From an uncultured Eubacteriales bacterium (GTDB taxonomy: Bacteria > Bacillota > Clostridia > Christensenellales > Aristaeellaceae): a stretch of 5,194 nucleotides of DNA. Positions 4,552 to 5,194 of the stretch are shown here, in pieces (positions within the stretch are counted from its first letter, which is position 1; each line of letters opens with the position of its first letter). The position numbers and the translations under genes are program-made. The notes below the pieces were generated by a model. That model was given only the letters and a program-made list of their open reading frames with translations, had not been told where the DNA came from and made no database searches. Location of the stretch: positions 1-5,194 of the forward strand of contig USCW01000137.1 in assembly GCA_900553315.1 (NCBI GenBank), given 5' to 3'.

Positions 4552-5133
4552 TGCGCCATAAATATCGCTATACAATCCAAACTCCATCAGCTTATCCCGC
4601 AGGGACTGCATATCCTCCCATGCGTCGCGCTTTTTAGATGTATCCCGCAGCAGGGCAGAAGGATGATAAGTTGGCATCATCCACACGCCCTTGCGCTCGA
4701 ACCATTTGCCGCGGTCGCGGGTAATGCGAATATCCTCACCCAGCGTATTCTTTGCAGCGGTAGAACCCAGCAGGACGATCACCTTTGGGCGCACCAGCGC
4801 CACCTGCATCCGCAGGTGCAGCATACAGGCTGCGGCCTCCTGCGGCTCCGGGACGCGGTTATTCGGCGGGCGGCACTTCACCACGTTGCAGATATAGACC
4901 CGATCCCTTGGCAGATCAATCGCCAGCAGCATACGGGTCAGCAGTTGTCCGGCAGGGCCGACGAAGGCAAGGCCCTGTTCGTCCTCCACCTGTCCCGGCC
5001 CCTCGCCGATGAACATCAACGGGCTATGGTGGTCGCCCTGTCCCGGCACCTTATGTTGGATATGCTCGCACAGCCCGCACATGCGGCAGGCCTCCACCTG
5101 ACTTTCCAGCAGCTCCCAGCTAATCTCCGCCAT
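4549..5133 (-). CDS. family 4 uracil-DNA glycosylase (4Fe-4S type)
   Basis: This enzyme removes uracil from DNA, the first step of base excision repair of deaminated cytosine. The 194-aa length is typical of family 4. All four expected cluster ligands are visible: C16 and C19 in ACRMCGLC, C87 in NVVKCRPPNNR, and C103 in EAAAC. Motif 1 is GEGPGQVEDEQG (43-54), followed by FVGPAGQLL (57-65), and motif 3 is YHPSALLR (156-163). The second position of motif 1 is glycine (GEGPG) where alanine (GEAPG) is common. The start at 5133 has AGGAGG 4 nt upstream, slightly close but strong. It is first in a two-gene unit with its cluster-less paralogue. No promoter is visible in the 61 bp remaining upstream, which are partly filled by repeat copy R4. 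Confidence 0.94.
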   Translation of the reverse strand: MAEISWELLESQVEACRMCGLCEHIQHKVPGQGDHHSPLMFIGEGPGQVEDEQGLAFVGPAGQLLTRMLLAIDLPRDRVYICNVVKCRPPNNRVPEPQEAAACMLHLRMQVALVRPKVIVLLGSTAAKNTLGEDIRITRDRGKWFERKGVWMMPTYHPSALLRDTSKKRDAWEDMQSLRDKLMEFGLYSDIYGA

Positions 5134-5160
5134 AGCTCCTCCTATGTGATGAAGGGTACT

Positions 5161-5194
5161 GCGAGGGAGGCGGCTTCTGTGCCAGAAGCCCCTC
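5161..5194 (+). repeat. intergenic repeat copy R4, cut by the window end
   Basis: GCGAGGGAGG (5161-5170) is identical to the left arm of R2. It is followed by a bulged C (5171) and GGCTTCTG (5172-5179), a TGC loop, CAGAAGCC (5183-5190) and CCTC (5191-5194), where the window ends. The pair beside the bulge is G-C here but C-G in R2 and R3, so both sides changed together. It lies 27 bp upstream of the first glycosylase start codon, in its probable leader. Confidence 0.85.

Noticed and set aside
1..5194. CRISPR array or tRNA gene
   Set aside because: The repeats are few, inverted and widely spaced with no regular spacers. No cloverleaf with the T-loop consensus was found by eye.

Overview
The window reads as a stretch of a Bacillota chromosome, most likely Clostridia. 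The evidence is a four-cysteine ribosomal protein L28, a FloA (UPF0365) flotillin next to a short NfeD protein, strong AGGAGG-type ribosome binding sites, a LytTR response regulator, and a small membrane-anchored protein with DPCH motifs of a kind I recall from clostridial hypothetical proteins. The genus cannot be told from the sequence. The DNA looks moderately GC-rich. All seven supported genes lie on the minus strand, so they are transcribed from high to low coordinates.

Layout in transcription order. At 5133-3916 lie two adjacent family-4-type uracil-DNA glycosylase genes. The first has all four Fe-S cysteines; the second has lost them. They are 12 bp apart, and the stop codon of the first is embedded in the ribosome binding site of the second. 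At 3788-1441 is a membrane-microdomain cluster: short nfeD, floA, and a small single-pass protein with tandem MEGxDPCHPA repeats. A likely extended -10 promoter precedes nfeD, and a strong intrinsic terminator (1405-1434) follows the third gene. Next comes a LytTR response regulator (1388-633), whose ribosome binding site starts immediately after that terminator. rpmB (515-303) follows, with its own good sigma-A promoter and a terminator at 197-228.

The main non-coding signal is a family of structured intergenic repeats. Two copies lie tail to tail between nfeD and floA and form an imperfect palindrome of about 230 bp (3045-3273). A truncated copy lies at the right edge (5161-5194), and the right half of a copy lies near the left edge (31-56). 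Each hairpin that can be seen keeps a single bulged base, and the stems differ between copies by paired changes that preserve pairing, so the fold appears to be maintained.

Functionally, NfeD, FloA and the DPCH protein probably form a membrane-scaffold module. The glycosylases are base-excision repair enzymes. The response regulator is orphaned within this window, and rpmB is a separate housekeeping unit. No tRNA, rRNA, CRISPR array or recognisable transposase gene was seen.
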